Source: Oscillospiraceae bacterium
GTDB lineage: Bacteria; Bacillota; Clostridia; Oscillospirales; CAG-272
Length of the DNA: 64,000 nucleotides
Assembly (NCBI GenBank): GCA_015063305.1
Contig: SVUJ01000009.1
Coordinates: 1-64,000, forward strand
Reading direction: 5' to 3'
Shown: piece by piece, positions 32,819-42,738 of the stretch
How positions within the stretch are numbered: position 1 is the stretch's first letter
How the letters are laid out: every line of letters begins with the position of its first letter
Position numbers and translations under genes: made by a program
The notes under the pieces: model-generated
The model's database searches: none
The model's input: the letters and a program-made list of their open reading frames with translations, nothing else
Told to the model about the DNA's origin: nothing

Positions 32819-33861
32819 ACTACGAACGCCTCCTTTATCTTCTCAGAGCACACAAAGTGCCGTACGAGCGCCGAGAGAGCCTCGGCATCGTCAAGAGATA
32901 TCGTTTCGTTATAGGTGTGCATACTCTTAAGGGGAAGTCCCACGTCGACCGTGGGAACGCCGCGGCCGACAAGGCAGAGCGCCGCGGCGTTCGTGCCTGT
33001 GCTTGAGGGAGCGGCAACGCGGTAAAAGCCTATTTCGTTATCGCGGCATAGCTCCTCGGTCATTTTTGTAAGGCGTCTGTCGGTGATAGCCGACACAGAT
33101 ATCGAGATGCCCTTGCCGTATTCCACGGTTTCACTCTTGGGAACGTCGGGAACGGCGGCGAGATTTACGTCTATTACCATAGCGTAATCGGGGTCTATCC
33201 CAAACGCCGCGGGGGCAACTCCGCCCGTGCGGACACTTTCCTCGTGCGCCGAGAGAAGCAGATATACGTCTGCGGCAAGCTCACTCTTTGGTATATCAGA
33301 TAGCGCGAATATTGCCGCGGCGGTACACGCCTTGTTGTCAAAGCTCTTGCCGCAGATGCTGCGGTTCAGAAGCTCGGTATATACGGGCGCAAATCCAACG
33401 GGAGTGCCGATAGATATAAGCTCCAGAAGTTCTTCCTTGGGGTATCCCGTATCGATAAACAGCTCGGATATCTCGGATAGCTTTTTGGAGTCAGAGTCCC
33501 GTCTGAGGTGCGGGGGGACAGAGGAAAGCACACCCCTGATATCCCTCTTGCCGTATATAGTTACGTCGCTTGAGGGAAGTATCGCGGAGTCGATGCCGCC
33601 TATGGGCGCAACACTCACAAAGCCGCCCTCGCTGATGCCTGTCACTATCATACCTATCTCGTCAAAGTGCGTGTCGATAAGCACTTTTGCGGGGCTCTGC
33701 TTTTCGCATCTGCGGATAAGAAGTATATTTCCAACGCCGTCCTGCTCGATCTCATCAAAGCTGTCGCCGACGAGTGAGCGCAAGCGCTCAAAACTTCGGT
33801 ATTCGTATCCCGATACCGAGAGCATAGAGCAAAGCGAAATTATAAGTTCCTTTAATTCCAT
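32815..33861 (-). CDS. M42 family metallopeptidase 3
   Basis: 348 residues from ATG 7 nt after GGAG. More diverged: DTHFDEIGM, FDNKACTAA, HEESVRTGG, VIDVNLA and SMHTYNE keep the metal-binding positions, but the usual DDR is DNK. First gene of the peptidase tandem, 2 nt after yifB. Confidence 0.88.
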   Translation of the reverse strand: MELKELIISLCSMLSVSGYEYRSFERLRSLVGDSFDEIEQDGVGNILLIRRCEKQSPAKVLIDTHFDEIGMIVTGISEGGFVSVAPIGGIDSAILPSSDVTIYGKRDIRGVLSSVPPHLRRDSDSKKLSEISELFIDTGYPKEELLELISIGTPVGFAPVYTELLNRSICGKSFDNKACTAAAIFALSDIPKSELAADVYLLLSAHEESVRTGGVAPAAFGIDPDYAMVIDVNLAAVPDVPKSETVEYGKGISISVSAITDRRLTKMTEELCRDNEIGFYRVAAPSSTGTNAAALCLVGRGVPTVDVGLPLKSMHTYNETISLDDAEALSALVRHFVCSEKIKEAFVV

Positions 33862-33863
33862 AT

Positions 33864-35405
33864 TCAGCTCCAATATTTTTTATCAAGAGAGCGGTACTGA
33901 ATAGCCTCGGCTACGTGCGCCGCCTCGATGCTTTGGCTTCCCGCAAGGTCGGCTATCGTTCTTGCCACTCTCATTATTCGGTCATATCCTCTTGCCGACA
34001 TTCCCATTCTGTCGTACGCCGCTCTGAGAAGGGCGCTCGCGCCTGCCGATATCTCGCAGTATTTCTTTATCTGCGCAGAATTGAGTTGGGCGTTGCAGAA
34101 TATTCCCGCCTCGCTCTCAAATCTCTTTGAGGCAAACTCTCTTGCGCGGCAGACGCGCTCGCGTACCTCTGCCGAGCTCTCGGTCGCTGCATCCTTCTGG
34201 TTCAGCTCGTCGTATGAGAGAGAAGGGAGCTCTATCTGTATATCTATTCGGTCGAGCATAGGACCGCTTATCTTCGAGAGATATCTCTTTACGTCACTCT
34301 CACTACAAGTACATTTTTGCGTGGGGTGGCCGAAATATCCGCATCTGCAAGGGTTCATAGCCGCAACCAGCATAAACGAGCAGGGATATGTAACTCTTCC
34401 GTTAGCGCGGGTTATAGTTACGCGCCTGTCCTCAACGGGCTGTCTGAGCGCGTCGGTGACAGCCTTCGGAAATTCGGGAAATTCGTCAAGAAAGAGCACT
34501 CCGTTATGCGAGAGCGACACCTCGCCCGGCATAGGATTTATACCGCCGCCCACAAGGCTGACCGAGCTCATGGTGTGGTGGGGCGAGCGGAAGGGACGCG
34601 CCGAGAGAAGAGATATATCCTCGGGCAGAGTTCCCGCCACCGAGTGTATCTTGGTGGTCTCTATCGCCTCGTTAAAGGTCATGGGCGGAAGTATTGTGGG
34701 AAGTCTTTTTGCAAGCATGGATTTTCCCGTACCGGGAGGACCTATGAGAAGTATATTATGTCCGCCCGCGGCGGCTATCTCCATAGCTCTCTTTGCCATC
34801 GACTGACCGCGAACGTCGGAAAAATCTATATCATAAGAGTAGGTCTTTGTATCGGATGAGTTGCCCTCGGGCACAACGGGGGAAAGAGGTGCTATGCCGT
34901 TGAGGTGGTCTACAAGCTGCTTTACGTTGTCTACCGCGTATACCGTGATACCCTCGACTGCGGCAGCTTCCTTGGCGTTCTCCACGGGCGCGTAAAACTC
35001 CTTAAAGCCCGCGTCCTTGGCGGAGGCGCACATACACAGAACTCCGCGCACAGCTCTGAGCTTTCCCGAAAGAGAGAGCTCTCCCGTAAAGCATTTGTCA
35101 GAGAAATCGACCTCGTGTCTTACGATGCCGCCGCAACGCAAGATAGAGAGAAGTATCGGCGTATCGAGCGCCGAGCCCTCCTTGCGGCGGTCTGCGGGTG
35201 CGAGATTTATAGTGAGAGAAAGAGATGGAAAACGGAAGCCGCTGTTCTCACAAGCTGTCCGTACACGCTCCTTAGCCTCCTTCACGGCAAGGTCGGGAAG
35301 TCCGACAAGCTCAAATGAGGGGATACGCGATTGAGAATTACACTCGACGGTGACGATATATCCATCTATTCCAAAAAGTCCTGCGCTGAAAACGGTTGAA
35401 AGCAT
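33864..35405 (-). CDS. yifB: YifB/ComM-family Mg-chelatase-like AAA+ ATPase
   Basis: 513 residues from the ATG after GGAAGGGTC. N-terminal Lon-like ChlI domain, AAA+ core with Walker A GPPGTGKSMLAK and Walker B VLFLDEF, the Cys-containing NPCRCGYFGHP insert, and a C-terminal domain (ARGYDRIMRVARTIADLAG). In ComM this hexamer drives branch migration of recombination intermediates. Confidence 0.95.
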   Translation of the reverse strand: MLSTVFSAGLFGIDGYIVTVECNSQSRIPSFELVGLPDLAVKEAKERVRTACENSGFRFPSLSLTINLAPADRRKEGSALDTPILLSILRCGGIVRHEVDFSDKCFTGELSLSGKLRAVRGVLCMCASAKDAGFKEFYAPVENAKEAAAVEGITVYAVDNVKQLVDHLNGIAPLSPVVPEGNSSDTKTYSYDIDFSDVRGQSMAKRAMEIAAAGGHNILLIGPPGTGKSMLAKRLPTILPPMTFNEAIETTKIHSVAGTLPEDISLLSARPFRSPHHTMSSVSLVGGGINPMPGEVSLSHNGVLFLDEFPEFPKAVTDALRQPVEDRRVTITRANGRVTYPCSFMLVAAMNPCRCGYFGHPTQKCTCSESDVKRYLSKISGPMLDRIDIQIELPSLSYDELNQKDAATESSAEVRERVCRAREFASKRFESEAGIFCNAQLNSAQIKKYCEISAGASALLRAAYDRMGMSARGYDRIMRVARTIADLAGSQSIEAAHVAEAIQYRSLDKKYWS

Positions 35406-35511
35406 TTTTTGACCCTTCCACAAATAATAATTATATATATTTTACCATAATCCCCGCGCTTTTACAACAGATATGAAAAAATAAGCTCTGAAAAAATTGT
35501 CGTTTCCCCTC

Positions 35512-35540
35512 TTGACAGGGGCGGGGGAAGATGTTATAAT
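35512..35540 (+). promoter_or_regulatory. Promoter of the pfl operon
   Basis: TTGACA, 17-bp spacer, TATAAT, 12 bp before the riboswitch. Confidence 0.85.
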
Positions 35541-35551
35541 TGTAGTGTAAT

Positions 35552-35660
35552 AGTTCCCGAGTGACTGACGGAGAAATGGGGTGACCCATGGGGAGCCGGG
35601 AATGTTTGAGCCGACCGTCTGGGCAGTTTTGCGGAGAACAAAACTGCCTTTTTGTTTTTC
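35552..35660 (+). promoter_or_regulatory. ZTP (pfl motif) riboswitch with intrinsic terminator
   Basis: Has the conserved halves of the aptamer: the 5' part TTCCCGAGTGACTGACGG..., the hairpin GGGTGACCC, GGGAGCCGGGAA, and the hallmark CCGACCGTCTGGGCA. The last GGGCA is also the start of a terminator (GGCAGTTTTG/CAAAACTGCC, then TTTTTGTTTTT), so ligand binding and termination are mutually exclusive. ZTP/ZMP signals lack of 10-formyl-tetrahydrofolate. Turning on formate production by Pfl would refill that pool. Confidence 0.93.
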
Positions 35661-35686
35661 GCTATATTCAGCAAAGAGAGGTATAG

Positions 35687-37927
35687 ATGATGAAAGATTT
35701 TGCAAAAGAATGGGAGAACTTCAGAGAAGGCGCTTGGTGCGAGGGCATCAACGTGCGCGACTTTATCCAGAAGAACTACAGACCGTATATAAGCGGAGCT
35801 GAATTCCTCTGTGGCCCTACAGACCGCACTAAAAGACTTATGGGCGCGCTTGAGGAAAAGCTCAGAGAGGAGAGAGAAAAGGGAGGAGTTGTCAGTGTGG
35901 ACACTCGCACCGTATCCTCGCTCACAAGCTATCCCGCGGCGTATCTCAAGAGAGAGGACGAGCTTATAGTCGGACTTCAGACAGGCGCGCCCCTCGAGAG
36001 GGGAGTAAACCCCTTTGGCGGAATAAGAATGGCAAGAAGCGCTTGTCGTGCTTACGGATACGAGCTCTCCGAGGAGATAGAGAGAGAATTTTTCTACCGC
36101 ACCACACATAACGACGGCGTTTTCAGAGTATATACAGACAGTATGCGCGCTATGCGACACACGGGTATCCTCACAGGACTTCCCGACGCTTACGGACGCG
36201 GAAGAATAATAGGTGACTACCGCAGGGTTGCGCTCTACGGCGTGGACTATCTTATAGAGCAGAAGAAGCAGGATAAGGTAAACCTTGGCAAGCAGAGAAT
36301 GACCGAGGAGAATATCCGTCTTTCCGAGGAGCTTTATAAGCAGATATCCTTCCTTGAAAAGCTCAAGGAGATGGCAGCACTTTACGGTATAGATATATCC
36401 CGCCCCGCAAACAACGCAAAAGAGGCTATCCAGTGGCTCTATTTCGCATATCTTGCGGCTAACAAGGAGCAGAACGGAGCGGCTATGTCGCTTGGAAGAG
36501 TGGGCACGTTTATAGACATATACCTTGAGAGAGATATCCGCAGAGGTATACTTGACGAGCAGGGCGCTCAGGAGCTTATCGACCAGTTCGTTATCAAGCT
36601 CAGAATGATAAGACATCTCCGTACTCCCGAGTATAACGAGCTCTTCGGCGGCGACCCGATGTGGATAACCGAGGCAGTCGGCGGTATGGGCAAGGACGGA
36701 AGAACGCTGGTTACAAAGACGGCGTACAGATTCCTTAACACGCTTTACAACCTCAGCCCCGCTCCCGAACCCAACCTCACGGTCCTCTGGTCGAACGACC
36801 TGCCTGAGCCCTTCAAGCGTTTTTGCGCGAAGGTGTCTATAGACACAGACTCTATACAGTACGAAAACGATGACCTTATGCGCCGTAGCTACGGCGACGA
36901 CTATGCTATCGCTTGCTGTGTGAGCGCTATGAAGATAGGAAAGCAGATGCAGTTCTTCGGCGCGCGCTGCAATCTTCCCAAGGTATTGCTTCTTGCCCTC
37001 AACGGAGGACGAGAAGAGAAATACGATATGCAGATAGGCCCTGCTATGCCCGTTATGGACGACGATGTGCTTGACTATGACGAGGTCCGCCGCCGTCTTG
37101 ATTACTATATGAGCTGGCTTGCGGGTGAGTACGTTGACACTATGAACGTTATCCACTTTATGCACGACAAGTATGCATATGAGAAGACCCAGCTCGCGCT
37201 TCACGACACCGACGTTGAGCGTCTTATGGCGTTTGGCGCGGCAGGACTTTCTGTAATCGCTGACAGCCTTTCGGCTATCAAGTATGCAAGTGTTCACCCG
37301 ATACGCGACGAAAGAGGACTTATCAGCGGATTTGATGTTGAGGGAGATTTCCCGAAATTCGGAAACGACGACGACCGAGTTGACAGCATAGCAAAGGAGA
37401 TACTCGACAGATTTATCACCGAGCTCAGAAAGAACCCGACCTACAGAGGAGCTATCCACACGTTATCTGTTCTCACTATCACAAGTAACGTTGTTTACGG
37501 TAAGAAGACAGGCTCAACTCCCGACGGAAGAGCCGCAGGCGAGCCCTTCGCTCCCGGAGCTAACCCGATGCACAACAGAGAAAAGTGCGGAGCGCTTGCT
37601 TCTCTCAACTCTGTGGCAAAGCTCTCTTACGATTCTTGCCGTGACGGTATATCCAACACCTTCTCGATAGTTCCCGCCGCACTCGGCAAGAACGACGAGG
37701 AAAGACAGGAAAATCTCGTAACCATCCTTGACGGATATTTCGCGCAGGACGCGCATCACATAAATGTAAACGTGCTTGACAGACAGAAGCTCGTTGACGC
37801 TATGGAAAATCCCGAGCTTTATCCTAACCTCACTATCCGTGTTTCGGGATACGCCGTAAACTTCCACAAGCTCTCCAAGGAGCAGCAGAGGGAGGTTATC
37901 AGCCGTACCTTCCACGAAACGGTATAA
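35687..37927 (+). CDS. pflB: Pyruvate formate-lyase (formate acetyltransferase)
   Basis: 746 residues. Glycyl-radical enzyme converting pyruvate and CoA to acetyl-CoA and formate. Adjacent catalytic Cys pair in IACCVSAM, and the glycyl-radical loop RVSGYAVNF near the C-terminus (about 720). AGAGAGG site; the second ATG (35690) is equally possible. Followed by its activase after 3 nt. Controlled by the ZTP riboswitch. Confidence 0.97.
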   Translation: MMKDFAKEWENFREGAWCEGINVRDFIQKNYRPYISGAEFLCGPTDRTKRLMGALEEKLREEREKGGVVSVDTRTVSSLTSYPAAYLKREDELIVGLQTGAPLERGVNPFGGIRMARSACRAYGYELSEEIEREFFYRTTHNDGVFRVYTDSMRAMRHTGILTGLPDAYGRGRIIGDYRRVALYGVDYLIEQKKQDKVNLGKQRMTEENIRLSEELYKQISFLEKLKEMAALYGIDISRPANNAKEAIQWLYFAYLAANKEQNGAAMSLGRVGTFIDIYLERDIRRGILDEQGAQELIDQFVIKLRMIRHLRTPEYNELFGGDPMWITEAVGGMGKDGRTLVTKTAYRFLNTLYNLSPAPEPNLTVLWSNDLPEPFKRFCAKVSIDTDSIQYENDDLMRRSYGDDYAIACCVSAMKIGKQMQFFGARCNLPKVLLLALNGGREEKYDMQIGPAMPVMDDDVLDYDEVRRRLDYYMSWLAGEYVDTMNVIHFMHDKYAYEKTQLALHDTDVERLMAFGAAGLSVIADSLSAIKYASVHPIRDERGLISGFDVEGDFPKFGNDDDRVDSIAKEILDRFITELRKNPTYRGAIHTLSVLTITSNVVYGKKTGSTPDGRAAGEPFAPGANPMHNREKCGALASLNSVAKLSYDSCRDGISNTFSIVPAALGKNDEERQENLVTILDGYFAQDAHHINVNVLDRQKLVDAMENPELYPNLTIRVSGYAVNFHKLSKEQQREVISRTFHETV

Positions 37928-37930
37928 GCT

Positions 37931-38644
37931 ATGAAAGGACATATACACAGCCTGCAATCTCTCGGAACGGTAGACGGGCCGGGGGTTCGGGCGGTGGTAT
38001 TCACCGAGGGGTGTCCGCTCAGATGCGTTTACTGTCATAATCCGGACACGTGGCAACGCTCGGAGAACGACCTTGCCGAGCACACCGAGCTTGCCGAGAA
38101 GATACTCAGGCTCTATCCTTACATAAAGGACGGAGGAGTTACCTTTTCGGGCGGCGAGCCCTGCCTTGAAGCAGATTTTATCCTTGAGGTAGTTAAGATA
38201 CTAAAGAATAGAGGGCTTCACATCGCCATCGACACCTGCGGAGAGGTATATAACGCCTCGGTGGAGCGGCTTCTCGCAGAGATAGACCTCGTTCTGCTTG
38301 ACATAAAGATGACAGACGAGGAGAGCTATAAGAAATATACGGGGGGCTCTTTGCAAAGAGCGACCGAATTTCTCGGAAGGCTTGATGAGATGGGGAAGGA
38401 CACATGGGTACGCCACGTTGTAGTTCCCGGTATAAACGACACCGCCGAGGATATAGAAAGACTTGCCGAGCTTGTGCGCCCATACAGGTGCGTCAAGCGT
38501 GCCGAGCTTTTGCCCTTTAAAACCTTGTGCAGAGAAAAGTACAAGACGCTCGGCATACCCTTTGCGCTTGAGGACACACCGCCGATGAGCGAGAGCATTT
38601 TGCACGAGCTTCAGGCGATGCTTGATGAAAAATTGAGCTTATAA
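37931..38644 (+). CDS. pflA: Pyruvate formate-lyase activating enzyme
   Basis: 237 residues. Radical-SAM CxxxCxxC in EGCPLRCVYCHNPDTW, the GGEP motif in TFSGGEPCL, and DTCGEV. Installs the glycyl radical on PflB with S-adenosylmethionine and one 4Fe-4S cluster. Co-transcribed with pflB. Confidence 0.96.
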   Translation: MKGHIHSLQSLGTVDGPGVRAVVFTEGCPLRCVYCHNPDTWQRSENDLAEHTELAEKILRLYPYIKDGGVTFSGGEPCLEADFILEVVKILKNRGLHIAIDTCGEVYNASVERLLAEIDLVLLDIKMTDEESYKKYTGGSLQRATEFLGRLDEMGKDTWVRHVVVPGINDTAEDIERLAELVRPYRCVKRAELLPFKTLCREKYKTLGIPFALEDTPPMSESILHELQAMLDEKLSL

Positions 38645-38651
38645 TAAAAAT

Positions 38652-38680
38652 ATCGCGGACGTGAAAATCACGTCCGCGAT
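38652..38680. terminator. Bidirectional terminator between pflA and thiN
   Basis: 12-bp perfect stem ATCGCGGACGTG/CACGTCCGCGAT, 5-nt loop, A-rich on the left and GCTTTTATT on the right. Confidence 0.88.
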
Positions 38681-38684
38681 GCTT

Positions 38685-39320
38685 TTATTGCTTATCTATA
38701 CTCTCTACCACGAATATACCGCCGCGCTTTACCGATACGAGCGCGCAGTTTCCCTCTATCTCGTTTGATACCGCGTACTGGAATTTGCGCGAGAGCTTGG
38801 CGTTCTGCAAGGGGTATTTACAGCCCTCAACGCTTACTCCCTTTACATTTTCGTCTGCCGCGATCAAAGAGAGATATTTGTATCCGCTTCTTGCCACAAG
38901 TATGCTGCTTGAATTTATGTATCTTATGCGGTTCTGTCCGTTACTTATCAGACAATGAACCTTCATATCCCACATAGCTTCAAGGATAGCCATATTCGAG
39001 AGGGTGTGGTCAAGTCTGCCGTCAAGTCCGCCGATTATAACTATCTCGTCAGCGCCCTTTGATAGGGCAAGGTTTACCGCGAGCTGTGTGTCGGTTTCGT
39101 CCTTTTCGGCGGGGACGGTCACCTTTTCCACATCATCAGGGAGAGTTTTAACGCCGCCGCATAGCGAATCAAAATCTCCGAGCGCTATGTCCACTCGCTC
39201 TCCGAGCAGTAGGGCATTTTCAAAGCCCTGATCCGCCGCTATGCGTATGTCACCCGACTTGGGGCGCTCGGTTATGTTTTCGGGGAATATCGCCCCGCCC
39301 GTGTAAATAAAAGCCTTCAT
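38685..39320 (-). CDS. thiN: Thiamine pyrophosphokinase
   Basis: 211 residues. Motifs AADQGFENAL, LGDFDSL, EKDETDTQLA and GGLDGRLDHTLSNM are those of the family. Turns thiamine into TPP, the cofactor of the transketolase in this window. Last gene of the rsgA block, 6 nt after rsgA. Confidence 0.93.
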   Translation of the reverse strand: MKAFIYTGGAIFPENITERPKSGDIRIAADQGFENALLLGERVDIALGDFDSLCGGVKTLPDDVEKVTVPAEKDETDTQLAVNLALSKGADEIVIIGGLDGRLDHTLSNMAILEAMWDMKVHCLISNGQNRIRYINSSSILVARSGYKYLSLIAADENVKGVSVEGCKYPLQNAKLSRKFQYAVSNEIEGNCALVSVKRGGIFVVESIDKQ

Positions 39321-39326
39321 TCTATC

Positions 39327-40289
39327 TCACCATTTCTTTTTTAGCTTAAGAGTTTCGTGCATTTCAAGGAAGCTTGCGTGTCTTGACGCGGGTATCTCGC
39401 CCGACCTTACCGCCTCAACTATCGCGCACCCCTCTTCCTTTGTGTGTGAGCATTTGGTGTATTTACAGCTACCGATGTAGGGAACAAACTCGCGCATTGT
39501 TAGGGGAAGATCTTCCTTCTCGAAGAAATCAAATCTTTCAAAGTCGAGCATAGAGAAGCCGGGGGTGTCGGCAAGATATCCGCAGTCGCGGTCTGCTGTG
39601 AGGGGGAAGAGCTCCACGCTTCTGGTGGTGTGGCGTCCTCTCTCTATCTTTCGGCTTATCTCCGAGGTCGAGAGTTCAAGCTCGGGGAAGAGCGCGTTCA
39701 TAAGCGTGGACTTGCCAATTCCCGATGCCCCCGCAAAGGCGGCGGTCTTTCCGCGCAGATTTTGCGCTATAAACTCGCGAATGTCCTCAACTCCCTGTCC
39801 GCTTACCGAGCTTATCATGAAAACGGTAAAGCCCGAGCGGGTGTATATATCGGCTATCCTTTTAGCCTCGGTAGCGTCGATATCCTCCTTGGTTATCACC
39901 ACTACGGGCTCTATCTTGTTGAATTCGGCGATAGATATGAGCTTGTCTACTGTGGAGAGGATAGGAGAGGGGTGGGATGCCGCCATAGTTACGAATATGT
40001 AATCAAGATTTGCCAGAGGCGGACGGATAAGCGAGTTCTTCCTCTCGCAAATTTCCGAGATGACAAAGCCACCCTCGGCGGCTTTGTCATTTTTCTTGTT
40101 ATTGTTATCCGAGTCGGCGCCAAGTATAACTCTGTCACCCGCGAGCGGAGTGATGCCAGAATGTCTGAAAGCGCCCTTTGCGCGACAGCTCACAATAGTG
40201 CCGTCAAGCTCCGAGTCGGGCTCACAGACCCTGACAGAGTAAAGTCCGCCAACTCCCTTTATTATCAATCCCCTAAGAGTTATTTCCAT
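39327..40289 (-). CDS. rsgA: Ribosome small-subunit GTPase RsgA
   Basis: 320 residues. N-terminal OB domain, circularly permuted GTPase with TKED (G4), GASGIGKSTLMN (G1), DTPGF (G3), and a C-terminal zinc site CKYTKCSHTKEEGC. Assists 30S maturation. In many Firmicutes it follows the PrkC kinase gene; here it follows a PASTA-only protein. Confidence 0.96.
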   Translation of the reverse strand: MEITLRGLIIKGVGGLYSVRVCEPDSELDGTIVSCRAKGAFRHSGITPLAGDRVILGADSDNNNKKNDKAAEGGFVISEICERKNSLIRPPLANLDYIFVTMAASHPSPILSTVDKLISIAEFNKIEPVVVITKEDIDATEAKRIADIYTRSGFTVFMISSVSGQGVEDIREFIAQNLRGKTAAFAGASGIGKSTLMNALFPELELSTSEISRKIERGRHTTRSVELFPLTADRDCGYLADTPGFSMLDFERFDFFEKEDLPLTMREFVPYIGSCKYTKCSHTKEEGCAIVEAVRSGEIPASRHASFLEMHETLKLKKKW

Positions 40290-40302
40290 AGTTGCATCTC
40301 CC

Positions 40303-41598
40303 TCAAGAACTTACGTATATATCAACTGAAACTATACTTGAATTTATAGGTGTCCCCGGCAGCGGCGATTGAGCTACCACCGTTCCCGTGGGCGCGCCGT
40401 TGCCAACGGCGTATATTCTTCCGCACACAAGGCCGTATTCCGCAAGCTTGGCTTTTGCCTCGGCTATCGTAAGACCGAACAGGTCGGGGACGGTCTTCTG
40501 GCTGTATCTGTTTCCCACGCTGACAGAGAAGGAAACCGCCGTACCCTCTTTCTCCGTAGAATATGCAGAGGCGCTCTGCGATATCACCGTGCCCTCGGGC
40601 AGGTCTGAGGAAATATAGGTTATACTTCCAACCGTCAGGCCCGACGAGATAAGCGTGGCTTCTGCTCTTTGCTCGGTAAGACCGAATATATTAGGAACGG
40701 TAACGTACACTACCTTTGCCCCAAGGCTCACGTTGAGCGTGACCGTGTCCTCTGCCGAGAATATCTCTCCGACTGCGGGCGAGGTGGATATTATCCTTCC
40801 CGCCTCAACTGTGTCGGAATAGCTTTCGATAACAGAAAATTTAACAGATTCGTTCTTCAGTTCAAGCACGGCATCGCGCAAGGAGCTTTCCGAATAGTCG
40901 TTCATGGTAAAGGTCCGCTCCCCAAGGCTTACAACGATAGATACGTTGCAAAGGCTCTTGTCGGGATATACTCTGCGGCCCACACCCGCGCTCGGCGTTT
41001 GTGATATCACCTGTCCCTCGGGCGCGGTGTCGCTGTACTCGTAGCTTATACTGAGATTGCAGTACTCACTTGCCGAGAAGACCTCGGAATCGGGATAGCT
41101 GCTGCCGATAAAATCGGGAACGTAGCGAAGCTCGTAGCGCCCGAAATAGTCACGCAGAAAAAGCTTATACAGTACCGCCCCCGCCGACAGAGCCGCCACG
41201 GCTATCACAGCGCAAAGCGCGCCGCATATAGCGGGGAGCAGAGAGGGAAGGCGCGGTCTGAGAGCGCGCCGCCGTCTGATGTCCTCAAGCTTTCTTGAAA
41301 CGGTGTCGGCAAAAGTACCCGTTTTTGCCGATATCCACCTTGCAGAGAGCGCGGCAGAGGCGCGAAGAGTACTGAAAAAACGGTTTTCTTTACGCACTCG
41401 TTTGACCTTTTTTGGTTCTGTATCGCCCATATAAGGGTCGTACATATGTCCGAACTCAAAAAGACGGGGGATATCTATCGGAGAGTTCACGCTTATTCGT
41501 CTTAGTCGGGGGGCGTTATAGCCCCTCAGTCTGAAGGTGCGTTTTCTTATAAGTGCGGGAGTGTCGGCTTTTCTTGCCGAAGTAATTCTGTATTTCAA
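40303..41598 (-). CDS. PASTA-domain membrane protein lacking a kinase domain
   Basis: 431 residues. Residues 1-120 are a basic, Arg-rich cytoplasmic region with no protein-kinase motifs (no GxGxxG, no HRD, no DFG). A TM follows at about 122-146 (AICGALCAVIAVAALSAGAV), then four extracellular PASTA-like repeats (about 160-430, with VPDFIG..., VPNIFGLT..., VPDLFGLT... and GTVVAQSPLPGT). PASTA repeats bind muropeptides or lipid II. It occupies the slot between rlmN and rsgA where prpC-prkC normally lie, so it looks like a PrkC that lost or exchanged its kinase domain. Confidence 0.85.
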   Translation of the reverse strand: MKYRITSARKADTPALIRKRTFRLRGYNAPRLRRISVNSPIDIPRLFEFGHMYDPYMGDTEPKKVKRVRKENRFFSTLRASAALSARWISAKTGTFADTVSRKLEDIRRRRALRPRLPSLLPAICGALCAVIAVAALSAGAVLYKLFLRDYFGRYELRYVPDFIGSSYPDSEVFSASEYCNLSISYEYSDTAPEGQVISQTPSAGVGRRVYPDKSLCNVSIVVSLGERTFTMNDYSESSLRDAVLELKNESVKFSVIESYSDTVEAGRIISTSPAVGEIFSAEDTVTLNVSLGAKVVYVTVPNIFGLTEQRAEATLISSGLTVGSITYISSDLPEGTVISQSASAYSTEKEGTAVSFSVSVGNRYSQKTVPDLFGLTIAEAKAKLAEYGLVCGRIYAVGNGAPTGTVVAQSPLPGTPINSSIVSVDIYVSS

Positions 41599-41639
41599 AT
41601 CGTTGCCCCTTTTTGTTTATATGTAAAGGGCAGAGAGCT

Positions 41640-42713
41640 TTAATTCGACGTTTTATTTTCCTGCTCGTGGGCGCGGCGGAGCTGACCGCAGGACGCGTTT
41701 ATGTCTGCGCCGAGCTTTCGACGCACGGTTGCTCTGAGGCCGAGCTTATTGAGCGTTGCGGCAAACCTGTCCACCGCTTCCTTGGCGGAGCGTTCAAATC
41801 CGCTTTCCTTGACCTCGTTCACGGGAATGAGATTTACGTGTATCGGCATAGTTTCGGTGCGGCTTCTCAGCTTTGAGTTGAGCAGCGCTGCAAGCTTCTT
41901 TGCCGCCTCGACCGAGTCGTTCTTACCCGCAATAAGCGTGTATTCAAAGGATATCCTTCTGCCTGTTTTTAGGAAATAATCCTTGCAGGCATCAAGCAGG
42001 GCGTCTATATTCCACTTTTTGTTTATCGGCATTATTGACGAGCGCGTTGCGTCATCCGATGCGTGAAGCGAGATAGAGAGGGTTATGGGCAGATCCTCTT
42101 TAGCCAGCATTGCTATCTTATCAACAAGACCGCAGGTCGAAAGAGAGATGTGTCTGTAGCCTATATTCAGTCCCTTTTCGTTTCCCACAAGACGAAGGAA
42201 TTTTATCACGTTGTCGTAGTTGTCAAGCGGCTCGCCGATACCCATCATTACTATGTTTGATATCCTCTCGCCGCCATCGCGCTCGGCGGCTATTATCTGT
42301 CCGAGAAGCTCGGACGGCGCGAGATCGCGCACCTTTCCGCCTATGGTAGAAGCGCAAAACGCGCACCCCATAAGACAGCCTACCTGCGAGGATATGCAGA
42401 TGGTGTTTCCGTGCTTATATTTCATTACCACGCTCTCAACGCAGTTTCCGTCAGAGAGGGCGAAAAGGTATTTCACCGTTCCGTCTATAGCCGACACCAG
42501 CTTTTTCTCTATCGTGGGCAGATAAAAATACGCCACCTCGGAAAGCTTCTGCTTGAAGCTTTTGGATATGTTAGTCATCTGCTCGGGGGATACTCCCTTA
42601 TGCATCTGAGAAAATAACTGTTCGGCTCTGTATTTAGGCTCACCCAATGACAGAACAAGCTCTGTCAGCTCCTTTTCGTCTAAGGAGAGCAGGTCTTTTT
42701 TTGTTGTTTCCAT
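41640..42713 (-). CDS. rlmN: 23S rRNA (adenine-2503-C2)-methyltransferase
   Basis: 357 residues. Radical SAM cluster motif GCLMGCAFCASTIGG, GMGEPL, SLHASDD, and the catalytic Cys near the C-terminus (GADINASCGQLR). The ATG is chosen over an upstream TTG; ribosome site weak. May also modify tRNA. Confidence 0.96.
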   Translation of the reverse strand: METTKKDLLSLDEKELTELVLSLGEPKYRAEQLFSQMHKGVSPEQMTNISKSFKQKLSEVAYFYLPTIEKKLVSAIDGTVKYLFALSDGNCVESVVMKYKHGNTICISSQVGCLMGCAFCASTIGGKVRDLAPSELLGQIIAAERDGGERISNIVMMGIGEPLDNYDNVIKFLRLVGNEKGLNIGYRHISLSTCGLVDKIAMLAKEDLPITLSISLHASDDATRSSIMPINKKWNIDALLDACKDYFLKTGRRISFEYTLIAGKNDSVEAAKKLAALLNSKLRSRTETMPIHVNLIPVNEVKESGFERSAKEAVDRFAATLNKLGLRATVRRKLGADINASCGQLRRAHEQENKTSN

Positions 42714-42738
42714 ATTATTACCCAAATTGATTATAACC

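Noticed and set aside
35534-37459. 641-residue open frame antisense to pflB
   Set aside because: Shadow of the strongly conserved pflB gene; no ribosome site, promoter or recognisable domain.
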